This document shows positions 1 through 12,550 of a stretch of DNA of 64,000 bases, piece by piece; the first letter of the stretch is position 1; every line of letters starts with the position of its first letter. The position numbers and the translations under genes were made by a program. The stretch spans positions 1,560,507 through 1,624,506 of the forward strand of contig NW_006921539.1 in NCBI RefSeq assembly GCF_000340215.1, in the 5' to 3' direction. Source of the stretch: Pseudocercospora fijiensis CIRAD86 (lineage: Eukaryota; Ascomycota; Dothideomycetes; Mycosphaerellales; Mycosphaerellaceae). Under the pieces are notes generated by a model, which had not been told where the DNA came from, did not search any database, and saw only the letters and a list, made by a program, of their open reading frames with translations.

Positions 1-1312
<1,312 letters not shown>

Positions 1313-1761
1313 GAAGGACCACCCAACATGGCCAATGAAAGCTTGGCACCGGACGACCTTGATGCAACGGATAGAACCCGGGTTAGGTGGACAGCAATCC
1401 CCTTGTCGAGCAACGCTAATCACTGAATGCGTCCAGAAGGCCGATTCAACGAAGAGATTGACTTCAAAGCCTACGATTGTGAATGATCCGCGGTAGGTGA
1501 AGAGCCTTACTAGTGGCTGTAGTGAATATCTCAGATGCTGTATCCAATAGATCCATAGCTTTCAAAGGACCTGGGCGGTCGAGAGCTTCCAGCCGAAAGC
1601 CAGACCGCTCGGCCACGACCCAACCTCACTCGTCGATGCATTGCATTGTGAAGAACTTTTGCCGCACGCAGAGGCCTGACGAATCGTCAAATCGCACTCC
1701 GGGACCGGAAAGGACGATGTTTCAAGCGCGGGATGTCGACATGCTTGCAATGCTCCATCCT

Positions 1762-3313
1762 TCACCACATCCTTATCCCTTTCCTCGGCTTCGGCCGATC
1801 GCTGACTGCTTGCTGAACATCTCTATCAAACCGATGCTCCTCAAACTTCCACCAAACCCCCCACCCGGCAATCGTAAAAATCGTAAGAGGGATAGTGACA
1901 GCCCAATAAACCCAAAAGTCAGGGGACACATTGCTTTCCTCAGAATTTTCACCATTCTGCCAGACAAACATGCTCATACTGAACAGCGTCGCCACGAACG
2001 TGCCGGGGAGATAAGCAGCTGTGATCAGAGCGATAATCTTCATCGAAGTACTGTCCTTGCCAGCCGAAGCCGCGATCCGGGCACTCGTCTGCCCGTCGTC
2101 TTGTGCGATGGTCGTGTACAGGATGTTGAGTTGAAGCTGCATTCTCGCTTCTGACGTCTGCGTCACTTCGAGACAAGCTTCAGCGTAATTCCGGATGTAA
2201 TCCAGCGTCTCTGTGAAAACCTTTTGCGACGAGGCCTGAGTTTCCAAGATTTTTTTATTCTTGCTGGTCAGAATCCCAAGCAAGAACTCCGCACAATCGA
2301 TATCCCATTGAGGCGAACGTTTGGCGAAAATGATCCAAGTGGAAAGATCATTGATCGATACGATCAGTTTCTTCGCATGTTCTCTTTGTAAGTGCTCGCC
2401 GACGAACAGGCGTTGATCATCGGCATGTTCGCCTTCGTCGGGGAAATCGAGGTAATTCCGCTGCGAGCGACCGGCTTTCGTGACTCCGACACTGTGTTCG
2501 AGGAGCACGACTTGATGGCTGATTTTTCCGAGCACGTAACTGCGCGTTCGGAGCGTATGGGCAACCAGGAATTGACAAGGTAGCAGGAGTGGATGTGACC
2601 AGTAAGCTTGACAATCAACGAGCTGCTTCGCGAAAGCTTTGAGGCTGGGAGATGGAATATCATGTTTCACTTGGTCGAGATCGAAGGCGTAGCCAAGATT
2701 CAGGGCTGTGGTTATGCCGGTTTTGAAGTCATGTGCGGTTGCCAGGCCTCCGGTCGAACACTCCCATTTCTGTGGCGTGCGGAAGATCAGTCCTGTGAAG
2801 TGTCAGCTACATGGTGAGCCTGTCATTGCCCGGAGCGAACTCACGGTAAGCGTCATTTACTGCATCTTTTGTTTTCTCAGACACACTGTGGGCAGAGAAC
2901 ACCCCAGAAGCCTGTTGAAAAGAAGAAAAAGTGCAAGGCGCGAGGTTCAACGCTTCCAAGACTCTTGCTGATAAAAGTCGACCAGGAATGGCTTCTCTAA
3001 ACCCAGATTTAGATTGTGCAAGCAGCAGCCGAATACCGCCCTCGAGTTCGCCTGACTCTGGCTGTGGTTGATGTGTTGAGTAGTAGCCCTTCTGCCATGC
3101 CCAGTCCTCGACATCGGCTTCTGGGATAGCCTTGATCACCAGACTGTAGGTGGGATAGTCTGTCTCCTGAAACATGAATCAACGAAGAGGTTGTCGAAGG
3201 TGATACACCTGCCCTACATGTGAAAATTTGTATGCCTCCAAAGATGCGAAGTGCCCTGCTTGGATCTTATCAGCGGATGTGTGGAGTGGCGCATCGTGGA
3301 AAGCTTTCAGCAT
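1762..3313 (-). CDS. CorA-like magnesium-transporter-family membrane protein
   Basis: Three exons: 3313-3209, 3166-2845, 2792-1762, giving 485 residues. The 52-nt intron 2793-2844 (GTGAGT...CACAG) joins the frame exactly. The first intron (3167-3208) could instead start at 3217, which also keeps the frame. The C terminus carries two hydrophobic segments: an ALITAAYLPGTFVATLFS helix ending in FSMSMFVW, and VYWAVTIPLTIFTIAGWG. This is the fungal CorA-like layout, in which the canonical GMN loop is replaced by SMF-type residues, so true Mg2+ transport is uncertain. A long helical cytoplasmic region precedes the membrane part. The start Met at 3313 has a stop four codons after an upstream in-frame break; an additional 5' exon cannot be excluded. 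It lies head-to-tail with the sedolisin gene, 257 bases downstream of it. Confidence 0.75.
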
Positions 3314-3570
3314 AGTGCTTCTGATAAGGTCGCACGTTCATAGAACTCTTCGTTCCAAAGCGACAGCTTATTAGGGAACATGATGATCGTTGGTCTTGCA
3401 AAAAGAAACGATATCTTCAGCACGGGCGGCTGAATGCATAGAAGGATTCGACTTGACAACTGTGGCGGCTAACCAGCCAATAGCGATGGTCGATGCCCAG
3501 CCATTTGATGCATAGATGCCTTACACCTTCTTGAACATACTAGGTAGGACAATCCTCGGCGTAGACATTT

Positions 3571-5673
3571 CTATACTCCAAGTGCCGCTCGAATGGCCTT
3601 GAAGTTTGGTGTGCCGAATCCACTTGCAACATCCCATCCCTCACCAGAGGGAAACCCGCCACTGAGCAAAAGAGTTAGCAACCTCAGACATCGTATTTCA
3701 GCAGAAATCAGATCGCTTACGTATTGCAGCCAGTAGAATTGCCGACAGTGACATCGGTATAGCCTGCACCATTGCTAGAGTAGAGCAAAGGGTTAAGGAA
3801 TCCGAGTGGAGGTTTTCCAGCTGCCATCAAAGCATCGTTGACGAGTGTGAGAACTGGATCGTATTAGTTAGCACCCACGAAGGCTGCTCATTTTGGCAAA
3901 GAGCAACTTACCACCAGCACTAATAGGTGACGCAACACTAGTCCCATCAACAGCAACCGTCCTTCCCTTATAAACAACCTGAAACCTATAACTCTGCGCC
4001 GAAATATCAGGATAAGCCCTCCCATTCGGGTTGTAAAGTCCCTTATTCAAGCCTCCAATCGACGCGAGATACTTCTTCACCTGGGGCGCCTGGTAATCCG
4101 GTCGAGAAAAATATTCGCTGAAGCCACTGCCCGCAACATAGCCATTGCTGGTGTCGAAAGCGACCTGTTCAGGGGAAAAGTCTCGGGTGCCGCCCACAGC
4201 GGTAATGTAGGGGCACGAAGCTGGGAAAGCGGGCAGGAATTTGGGCGTGGATTTTCCGTCGTTGGATAGACATGTGTTTGGGGCGCCGACGCCGTTGTCG
4301 CCGCTGGATAGCAGAAGAGTGATGCCTCTGGCTCCGAGCTGGGCGAATTCGGCGCAGACTCTTTGGGCGTAGTTCAACGGTACGGTTTGCTCGTCGTCGC
4401 CGTAGGATGTGGAGATGACGTATGGCAGATTCGATTGCTTTAGGACGTAATCGAGCCAGGTCAGATACGGCTCATTGGTGTTGGTAGGAGTGCTGATGTC
4501 CGGGGTGAATGGGGGAGAGCCACCGGTGGAATAGGTGGTAAGCTTGGTGGGAACAATGAAGCCACCCAGAGCCTGCATACAAAGTCAGAAGACAAGGAAA
4601 AGAGCGAGGAAGACGAGCATACCTGCGAATCAAGGTTGGCTTCCACGCCAGGATTAGTCTGGTCGTTGGAAGCATTGGCAATGATCTATCTGCATATCAG
4701 CCCGAGTCTACGCTTTGTATAAAATATGCTAAGAATTTTGTACCGTTCTGGTGAATGCGTAGCTTTGATTGGCATCAGGACGTTGCTGAGCAATATACTG
4801 ATGAAAATCAGAGTCGGACGGCTGTTTACAAATGTCAGTACGAGTTCCATAGCCGCTTGTCTAACACATACCACTTCACCGAGGTAATTCGTCCAGGCAG
4901 CATAGTTCTTCTGAGGAACCTTGGGAATGTAATCGGTTGTATTATAGACGGTCCTCACACAGTTCAGAGATACAGACGTTCCGCTGCAAGCTGCCGGTGC
5001 AGCCTGGACAGCGAGAGATGCAATTTTGTTAGTAGCAGAAAGATCGACAATTTTCAGATCCGAGGAGTGAAGTTCTGGCTTTCCCCAGTAGTTTGTGGGC
5101 TGCACGGTGTCGATGTGACCATGGAGGGATCTTGGAAGACTGTATGCAGTCGTTCGCACGACTTGAGCTCCCTTGCCATCTTGATATTGGTGATATTCCG
5201 TATCCAAGAGCTTCTCGACTTGCTTGACAGGCAGTGCGATCACGGCCCAGTCTTTTGCAGGGCTGTATTCTACCTGCTCCTTGAAGATGCCATGGCTCTG
5301 GTCAAAGTTAGCTGAAATGCCACTTTTCGCGGGATTCTTGCAATAGTACCTGAAGCCAATCTTCAACGGCACTCAAGGCCTCTTCAGATGGAGCCGTAAA
5401 GGCACGAATCTCTTCGGCCGACAAATGCTGACCATATCGATAATGATTTGGATCGCTGACTTCGTAAAGATGTCTCTCCAGATCGGCAAAGGAGCCTTGC
5501 TTCAAACCAATTCGGAGGTTGATGGTATGCTCAGGGTCTGGTTTGCCTGATTGTTCCCATCCACCCGGGACGAAATGAGAGCTATGCACAGCATAGTCTG
5601 AACGATCGTCTAACGGTGCAGCAGTCACTGCTGCTGAGAGTCCAGCAAGCCCAAACGCAAAAACGGCCTTCAT
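3571..5673 (-). CDS. Secreted sedolisin (S53) tripeptidyl-peptidase
   Basis: Seven exons: 5673-5350, 5297-4872, 4821-4744, 4685-4623, 4572-3912, 3853-3721, 3661-3571. They sum to 592 codons including the stop; all introns are 50-59 nt with GT-AG ends. Residues 1-19 are a signal peptide (hydrophobic, ending TAAP). A long propeptide follows, typical of S53 enzymes (FVPGGW, QHLSAEEI, YSLPRSLHGHIDTVQPT). In the mature enzyme GVEANLDSQ supplies Glu291 and Asp295, SSGDNGVG the oxyanion Asp389, and DGTSVASP the nucleophile Ser509. The C-terminal VTVGNSTGCNT and GEGWDVASGFGTPN form the calcium-site region. Sedolisins are acid serine-carboxyl peptidases, usually secreted, that release tripeptides from protein substrates. 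All catalytic residues are present and the gene looks intact. Confidence 0.93.
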
Positions 5674-6304
5674 TCTACAGGCACCTCAGAGGATGTTAGA
5701 GAGGGATTGGAATGGCGAAGCAAGGGATGAAGCTTTCCAGTCAAGACTCCAAGCCCTTATCATCTCTTATAAATGCCAGACTCATGACCTGCTACATTAG
5801 TCGGAAGGCCGATCTGCCATTATCTGTCAGTAGTGCGGCAAACCTTTCCAGAAGTTGTGTGTAGTTAGTGCTGCAACAGTGTCAATTCATGCCGCTAGGG
5901 GCCAGAAATCAATCGGGTTTCATGATCATCTGCGCTTCCGCAAGGGCAGCCGCCAGCGCACCTCTCGAAGCAGAGTGGTCCTCGATTTGCGTGCGGGAAA
6001 TAAGCTTGGGCACTAAAAATGCACGATGCCGTGGCCTAATGCACATTCACTTCCTCCTTCCGCTTCAGTGTTAGCCAATCATTGGTGGAAGCGGGGCGCA
6101 ATTAACCACATCAGGACGCTGGCATGATATGATGAAGCTGTGAAACCATCCATATCCCCAGTAGCCTGTAAACAGGTCAATTAGTAGTGAAGATCCTGCA
6201 TGCGTTTCTTCATGTTCATTCAACTCATCTCATGTCCTTTGCTGCTCATATATTTATTATCTGTCGTTCTTCATTATTCCCTCATATCATCCAATCTCTG
6301 CTTC
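5674..6304. other. Intergenic, sedolisin 5' flank
   Basis: About 630 bases between the sedolisin start and the 3' end of the histidine kinase relic. It should hold the sedolisin promoter. I see no credible coding region and no repeat. Dinucleotide use is normal (CA/TG present), so it is not RIP-affected. Confidence 0.5.
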
Positions 6305-7560
6305 CTAATCTTCAAACATCTTCTCGATGTCTTTATAGCGGACAGGCTTCGTCAGGAATAAATCGATGCCGCTGCTGTACGCTTCTTGTCTGGCATGCTG
6401 GCTAGCGAGCGCTGTAAGAGCTACAATCATAACAGGTTGTAGTCCTGCCGCTCGCTCGTACGCTCGAATTCGCCGGCCAGCCTCCAAACCATCCATCACA
6501 GGCATTGTGATATCCATAAATATCACAGAAATAGGAAATATACGTGAGTTTACGTGTGGTGTGGATGAAGTCGGCGTAGAGTGGCTGGGCTGTTGTCTAG
6601 CTAAATGGTTATTCCTATATGCATGCAAAGCTTCTTGGCCATTGACTGCTCCAATAAGTGCGCTTCGATTTTTTCATGAATCGTTCGAGTAAAGTCAGGT
6701 TGACTGGATCGTCATCGACGACGAGCACGCTGGAGGCAGAATCCCGCACCGAGCGTCGTTTGAATTCTGGCGAAAAGGTCCGTCGAAGCTGGTCGTCTAC
6801 ACCCATCTCCGATATATTCAAACGCGCCATGGCGTTCGACGCCAGGTTCTACAATATCCTCCTGTAAGCTCCAGCATTGACGCGGAAGTTCCAGCCAGAC
6901 GGAGGTAGCCCGTGAACGACCATGTCAAGGATGACTTTGATAGGTTCTGAATGTAACGATAGATTGTTTGGCGATTCGAAAATAGGAGACTTCGGACTGC
7001 TTGCGGGCTTTGGCGTACTGTGAAGCATGCTGTGCAAGACCTCCTCGGTCAAGATGGAAAGGTCTTGAACAGTGTCTGTAGGCGATCTCTGCCTCGTAGC
7101 ACGGGCCCACGGCGGCCAGATCTCAGTTTCGGTCGACCAGTATCTTTTTCAGCAGATGCATGAGCATGCTCGGGGAGGTTATTGATAATGTCCAGCAGGG
7201 ACCGACCACATGAGTCAATAATTTGCACCTACAGGTTCGCACCGAGTTAGCAATCTTCTGCGAGCCAAAGAACATGGCTAAAAGCGGGGGATATGAGAAT
7301 TAGCATGTGTGAGAGCAGATCATAGCGTGCGACAAGGCGGCAGAGTCATGCCTTGGGCATTTCAATACACCTACCATCTCTATGCTCATGGTCAGAGTCT
7401 TGCTGAAGACTCAGGGTCGCTGTTGCTTCCGCAAGAATATACTAATGGCTCTAGAGTCAGGGCAATGCTCAGGCAGGTGGAGGTGTAGCAGGTATTGATT
7501 CACCTGGTAGGTCTTGTCGAAAAGTGAGATCAGAACACGCTTGGCGTGAAGGCGCAGAGC
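6305..7560 (-). pseudogene. Decayed hybrid histidine kinase
   Basis: Pieces of a fungal hybrid kinase remain in order on the minus strand. Around 7515-7545 is RVLISLFDKTYQ, followed near 7400-7440 by EATATLSLQQDS, both typical of the GAF-like sensor region. Near 7190-7230 is QIIDSCGRSLLDIINNL, the end of the phosphoacceptor domain. At 6860-6920 is a degraded N-box (VNAGAYRRIL then a TAG stop, then NLASNAM). From 6760 to 6305 is a receiver domain with VLVVDDDPVN, FMDITMPVMDG, ALTA and TKP. Most of the sensor and the G-boxes of the ATPase domain are missing, an in-frame TAG interrupts the N-box, and the receiver is frameshifted at a run of six T at about 6670. The receiver keeps its Asp, Thr and Lys residues. 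The gene cannot make a kinase. Confidence 0.8.
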
Positions 7561-7780
7561 GACTATGATACGGGTTATATAAGCAGGTAGATAGTACAGT
7601 TAAAAGCGTACAGTATTCGATAAGGTCTACGAAGGAGGGAGAGGAAGGTTAGGAAGTTAGGCTAGCGCTAAGCGAAAAGCCCTGCCTAAGGCACCAAGAC
7701 CCTAGCTTCACTCAGCCGGTTACATGCCTTTCACATGCCCTCTAACACAAGCCCTTTTACTTATCTCTAAGTCTATCTAT
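7561..7780. other. Intergenic
   Basis: Short spacer between the kinase relic and the 3' end of the acylpyruvase gene. A stretch around 7620-7700 (ggagggagaggaaggttagg and neighbouring TA-rich words) looks repeat-derived, but I cannot assign it. Confidence 0.3.
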
Positions 7781-8734
7781 CTAATACGTCTCCGTAAACA
7801 AATACGGCCCCTCCCGATCCCTAACCTCGACCTTTATCCTCGCCTCCTCAACCTCCTCCCTACCAATCCTCAACCCTGCCTCAATAACATCCCCGGTAAC
7901 CACCGTCCCCACCCCCTTCGGCGTCCCCGTCAAAACAACATCGCCCTCCTCCAACGTCATAACCTTCGAAATATCCGCCAACTGCCTCCCAATCCTAAAC
8001 AGCATCAATTCCGTACTATCCCTCTGCTTCACCTCCCCATTCACACTCAACCACAACTCCACATCGTGAGGATCTGCGATCTTGCTCTTGTCAATCGGTC
8101 CGGCGAGGGGGAGGAAGGTGTCGAAACCTTTGGCTATGGACCAGGGGAGACCGCGTTTTTTGGCTTCTTCCTGCACGTTGCGGGCTGTCATGTCGATGGC
8201 CAGGAGGTAGCTTTCTATGGCGTCGAGCCAGCGCGTTGAGTCGTTTTCGTCGAGGTCGCGGAGGGTTTTGCCGATGACCAGGCCGAGCTCGACTTCGAAG
8301 TGCAGGTTGACGCCGGCGGGGCGTAGGATTGGGCCTTCGTGAGGGAGCAGGATTGAGGAGGGGGGTTTGAGGAAGAAGAAGGGTTGTTTGGGGCGTTGGT
8401 TGTTGAGTTCTTTGACGTGGTCGGCGTAGTTGCGGCCGATACAAATTACCTGGAGTCGTCGAGAAGTGTCAGCATCAGTGACTGATGAGATTCCTCCAAT
8501 GCTTCAGAGTCAGCTGATGTGTCTACGTACCTTTCGGCAATTGGCTTTGATCTGCTTTAGGTCGGCCATCTTATTCGATGTACTCGCGAAGGCTCTGGTG
8601 CTCTGAGATGTAAGATATGGTCTCCTGCAAAAGACGCCATTGGGCCTGCAGGTGGTCGTAATATGTGCGCTTTGTGATCCGGCGGAATGCAAATGCAAAT
8701 GCCTGCTCACGGCTCGTCCGAAAGGTGCGGACAT
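7781..8734 (-). CDS. Fumarylacetoacetate hydrolase family protein, mitochondrial acylpyruvase (FAHD1 type)
   Basis: Two exons, 8734-8531 and 8449-7781, give 290 residues; the 81-nt intron has GTACGT and CAG ends and joins in phase (IKANCRK to VICIGRNYADH). The catalytic domain has ICIGRNYADHVKEL, the metal-binding FEVELGLVIGK (two Glu), LAIDMTARN (Asp) and LTGTPKGVG, all in FAHD1 order. Members hydrolyse acylpyruvates and decarboxylate oxaloacetate in mitochondria. The first 55 residues are rich in Arg, Ser and His and poor in acidic residues, consistent with a mitochondrial presequence. The internal Met of MADLKQIK at about 8571 could give a cytosolic form. It lies tail-to-tail with nothing and ends close to the kinase relic. 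Confidence 0.92.
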
Positions 8735-9048
8735 ATTCCTACTCGTTGATCGACGGCAGATGTGTGCTCTTCTCCTCTAACCCTATCATAACCCAGATGT
8801 TGCCATATATTCATCAATGTTGTGGCAATGACTTGCCCCGCTAAGATTTCTTTACGCCGAAGCGAGTCCCCTTGGTCGGAGATACGACCTCGCCACTTCC
8901 CCGAGCCCCAGCTACCCGCCCGAGCCCCAGTGATACAGTGGATTATGGAATCCGCTGTTCCTAACAAAATCGCGTGGGGAAGCGATTTCCGGATCCCCGC
9001 AACCACTACCGACCGGGCAACCACTGCTGCTAGCTATGAAGCCAAAGT
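8735..9048. other. Acylpyruvase 5' flank
   Basis: About 310 bases with normal composition between the acylpyruvase start and the edge of the Mutator-like element. I see no gene here. The upstream control region of the acylpyruvase gene must lie here or inside the element. Confidence 0.4.
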
Positions 9049-9195
9049 TTGTTAGCAAATCAGTGGTATAGCAAAATTCAAGGTGTTGTTGGTTGCTATC
9101 TACTCAGGTCTAAGCGGGTTACGACCTGCAGCCTTGTAACTACGCGAGGCTATATATGCTGGCTCATACTGGTCTCTAGCCTGCTGGCTAGCCTG

Positions 9196-9295
9196 TTGCT
9201 GCATATGATACTGCTGCTGAGTGAACTGATGGTGCTGCTGCTGAGTGAACTGATAGTGCTGCTGCTAAGTGAACTGATGGTGCTGTTGCTGCAGC
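9196..9295 (-). repeat. 24-bp tandem repeat coding QFTQQQHH-type octapeptides
   Basis: On the plus strand ctgctgctgagtgaactgat recurs every 24 bp for three full copies plus a partial one. On the minus strand it reads QFTQQQHH, QFT-stop-QQHY, QFTQQQHH, QFTQQQYH. It belongs to the Gln-rich C-terminal tail of the MULE transposase, which upstream also has EQRTQQQ and KQQQRQ runs. Confidence 0.8.
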
Positions 9296-11628
9296 ACCTG
9301 GTGATGAAGTGGCCGTCCTGTTGGCTGTGTAAGTGACTATTGTTGTTGTTGTTGCTGGTGTTGCTAAGCAGCCTGTCGTTGCTGCTGTTTAAATAACGCC
9401 GCCTGCTGTCGGCTATGTTCAATCTGTTGCTGAGTGCGCTGTTCTTTACGCGCTCGAAGGTTATTAAGCTCTTGCCGTAGAAGGTCTAGCTTAGAAGGAG
9501 GTTGTAGTTATAGTTCAACCGGAAGTGATGGCTCTTAACGTAGATTATAGCACTCGAAGCTAGAAGGGTAGTAGGCAGAGCTACATAGTCGATCAGCCTT
9601 CTAGCAAGGACACTATTGAGTACGGCATTAGCTCTTTACGCACTTACAGTGCTCAATAGTCGTCCGCAACTAAGTAAGCGATACGCTAGGCTCGAGTACG
9701 AAGGCCGCTATTCTTGGTATTGTTGTCTTCTACTTCTTAGCGACTGCTATCTCATTCAAGTCGTCTAATTCTCGAGCCGTTGCTATACGTTTTGTTGTAT
9801 ACAACGTCGCTCCGCTAGTAAGAGGTTTGCGGTTGCTATAGATTACCTATAGCTCTCGAATACGGTGCGAGTCAAAGAGCCGTGCCTTCTTAAAGTCGAC
9901 AAACTAGTAAGCGTAGAAGTGAGAAGGCAATAGTACTACACGGCTGCCCTCTGTCTCTAGAAGCTTTATAATATCGTAAAGGTACGGATGGCTATAGGTC
10001 TTAGATAGGTAGTCGTTGTAGCGGCACTATAGACAAGAATACGAGTATACCGAGTGCTTAATCTCGTTGCTATTAGCATTAACTGTAGCCTTCAAAAGCG
10101 AGTTAGTACGCGAGTGTAGAGCCTATACTTCGAGAAGGCAATAGTCGCTAACAACTCGAGTTATAGAAGACTAGAATAGACCGATTAAGGCCTTAGAACA
10201 GCGCTTTAGGTTGTTAGCGAGTACAGCTCGGCGGCGGTCGTAGCCTTAGTGCTACTAGTTAAGAAGCGACTCGAAGAGGGTGAAGATATCGTACCGACTG
10301 CTATAGTTTAACTACTCCTTAATCCGACCGTAGGTTACCTCGACTCGTAACGTTGTTTTACAGCCAAAGTGCATTACTTAGTTAGTCCAGCAGTAGACAA
10401 TCTTCTCCTTATAACACTACTAGTTATTGTTCAAATAGGACTTAAACTGTAGAAACACGTTATCTAGCTTATAAGCCTTATCGTTGAATTCTTCCTCGGA
10501 CTGACTCTAGACTATATAAGTAAACAGCTTCATAAACTGAGTAGTCCTTAGACTATTAGTCTACGAGCTATCGTTAGCCTTCACCTATACAAAGTCGCCT
10601 CGTTCTTTGCGTACTCGAGTTAATATGTCTTATTATAGGTGCTAGTCGCAGACGATATTCTTAGACTCTAGATATACCTCGTTAATCGCTAATATAAGAG
10701 CCGCTTTACGGTTAGTGCTAAAGATAATAGGTAGTGGACAACTATGCTTCTCGAAGCTATTCCGGATTAACTATAATAGCTGTATAAAGGCCGCCTTGTT
10801 AGGCTTCGGTTTAACAAGGCTAACACCGAGTTCAATCGTATTATTCATCGGTCTAGCGGCGACAATATCTAGCAACTCGAGGTTATATAAATTGGTGCTG
10901 TAAGTCGTATCCAAACAGATAATATATAGCGTGTCCTTATAGGCAGAGAGCGACCGTAGATAGAGGGCAACTATTGACCGAATTGTACTATTCTTAGGAT
11001 TAGTTATTATCTCGTAGAAGATTGAATTCTCGTCCAGTAGCTTAACCATTCTCTCGGCCTAGTTTAACTCTCTTCGAGCGATAGTATTGCGGTTGAAAGC
11101 AATATTATAGACGTCGTATAGCTTTAGAATAACTCCCTAGCCTCGGAAATAGGCTATAATCTTCGAGGTTGGCATTCGTAACTGCTATAATCGCTCTAGT
11201 TGCTTAAGGAATTGCTGAGACCTCGTACGGACACGCATATTAGTTAATAAGACAACGTCGTTAGGTCTATAGTTATACTAGCAATGTATATCTTTAGAAG
11301 AGTGGCGAATATACTACTCACTATCCGGCGTACGAGGGTCGATAGCAACAGCGTAGAAATAGAATTTACAGCCAATCTTCTTCGTCTTCTTCTTCGCCTT
11401 GTTAGTCGTTATCTAGGTGCGTTTGTTAGGCTTACTAAAGCAGCCGTAGACGTAGAGATAGCGGTATTTGATACTATCCTTATTCTTCTTAGGTTTCTAC
11501 TCTTTAAACTCGAATCCAGTGTCTATACTAAACGACTGAATATAGCGTACGAGCGTATTCTTCGAAGGAAACGACGACTAGCGAGGCAATAGCCTACGAG
11601 GGCGCTTAATCGTTATAAACTCGTGCTT

Positions 11629-12081
11629 TTAAGGTCGCGGCGATACTAATCGATATTCTAGCAGATTAACACGCTCGCGCGGTAGCGATAGCGATAGTAA
11701 GCGCGAGCGGCCTCGAATACGTGTCTCCGAGACAAATTGAACCTCTTCCTGCGACTTAATAACCACCGCCGAGAGCGCGCCTTCTACACCTTCCACCTCT
11801 ATTTCTACCTCCTTCTGCGACTTAATAACCACCGCCGAGAGCGCGCCTTCTATACCTTCTACCTCTATTTCTACCTCCTTCTGCGACTTAACAACTACCG
11901 CCGAGAGCGCGCCTTCTACACCTTCTACCTCTATTTCTACCTCTTTCTGCGACTCAATAACCACCGCCGAGAGCGCGCCTTCTACACCTTCTACCACCGC
12001 CGCCGCCGCCGCCGCCGCGCCGTTACCGCCGCCGGCGATAACTTTATCGAGAAACTCGTCGTAGGATAGAGATTCAGCCAT
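11629..12081 (-). pseudogene. N-terminal part of the MULE transposase with 22-residue repeats
   Basis: An open stretch of 150 residues starting MAESLSYDEFLDKV. After a poly-Ala run it holds four copies of a 22-residue unit with the core GALSAVV and KSQKEVEIEV. It ends at LEYRLVSPRP, and a RIP-type stop separates it from the zinc-binding region. The acidic, regularly spaced repeat suggests an extended or coiled segment; its role is unknown. This is the longest stop-free piece of the element. Confidence 0.6.
11736..11990 (-). repeat. 66-bp tandem repeat, four copies
   Basis: The repeat words begin at about 11761, 11827, 11893 and 11959 (aaccaccgcc and variants), so the period is 66 bp, or 22 codons. 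Copies differ by a few transitions. It lies in frame in the N-terminal part of the MULE transposase. Confidence 0.85.
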
Positions 12082-12550
12082 TTTCGGTAGTTACTAGGTA
12101 ATCTGCTGCAAAAGGGGGAAGAAATACGAACTTTGGGTCTACGGTGGAATTCGAGGCGCGAATTCGAGGCGCGACCTCCGCGCCTGTTAACAACACCATC
12201 TAAGAACGGATATAATATATAATAGGTGGAAACAGCACGTAATCTAATTCAGGACGATTCTACATTGGTATATCTACTAGGGCTCGGGCGGGTAGCTGGG
12301 GCTCGGGGAAGTGGCGAGGGAGATACGAGCCGATTGACTTCGGGAGGGGGCTGGTCCGAGCCAGGCTCCCTGAAAAGACATCTGGACATCACTTGAACGA
12401 GGCTGGAACCATATTTTATCATTTTTGTGACATTGCCGCTCTTAATCTGCTCCATCAAAGTTCATTACATTTACAGGGTATCGACATGCCAAATCTCCTC
12501 TACCTCTATGAAGTTTTGCAGCCGGAATTGAGTTGCTTCAAGCAAGCCTA
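12082..12550. other. Spacer between MULE and NAT10 3' end
   Basis: Holds two copies of gaattcgaggcgc in tandem at about 12150-12175. TA-rich DNA follows to about 12240, then normal DNA that is probably the 3' UTR of the acetyltransferase gene. No gene seen. Confidence 0.4.

Larger units (their letters stand above)
9049..12081 (-). mobile_element. RIP-mutated Mutator-like (MULE) DNA transposon
   Basis: The minus strand reads as a transposase broken almost only by TAG/TAA stops, as expected when CAG, TGG and CAA are hit by RIP. Near 11400-11560 is a FAR1/WRKY-GCM-like zinc region (GFEFKE, YLYVYGCFSK, KKIGCKFYFYA). At 10771-11049 is the MULE catalytic core with LYIICLDTTYSTNLYNLELLDIVA and NTIELGVSLV, the usual D-x-TY-x-TN block. 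The N terminus (11629-12081) has a tandem repeat and the C terminus (9110-9530) a Gln-rich tail. Terminal inverted repeats were not firmly found; GGTGTTGTT at about 9081 and its complement at about 12190 are weak candidates. CA and TG are scarce and TA is in excess throughout, with CG kept. Confidence 0.8.

Noticed and set aside
9196..9295. CTG-rich tandem repeat as a CRISPR-like array
   Set aside because: The repeats are adjacent without spacers and are coding octapeptide repeats of the MULE protein.
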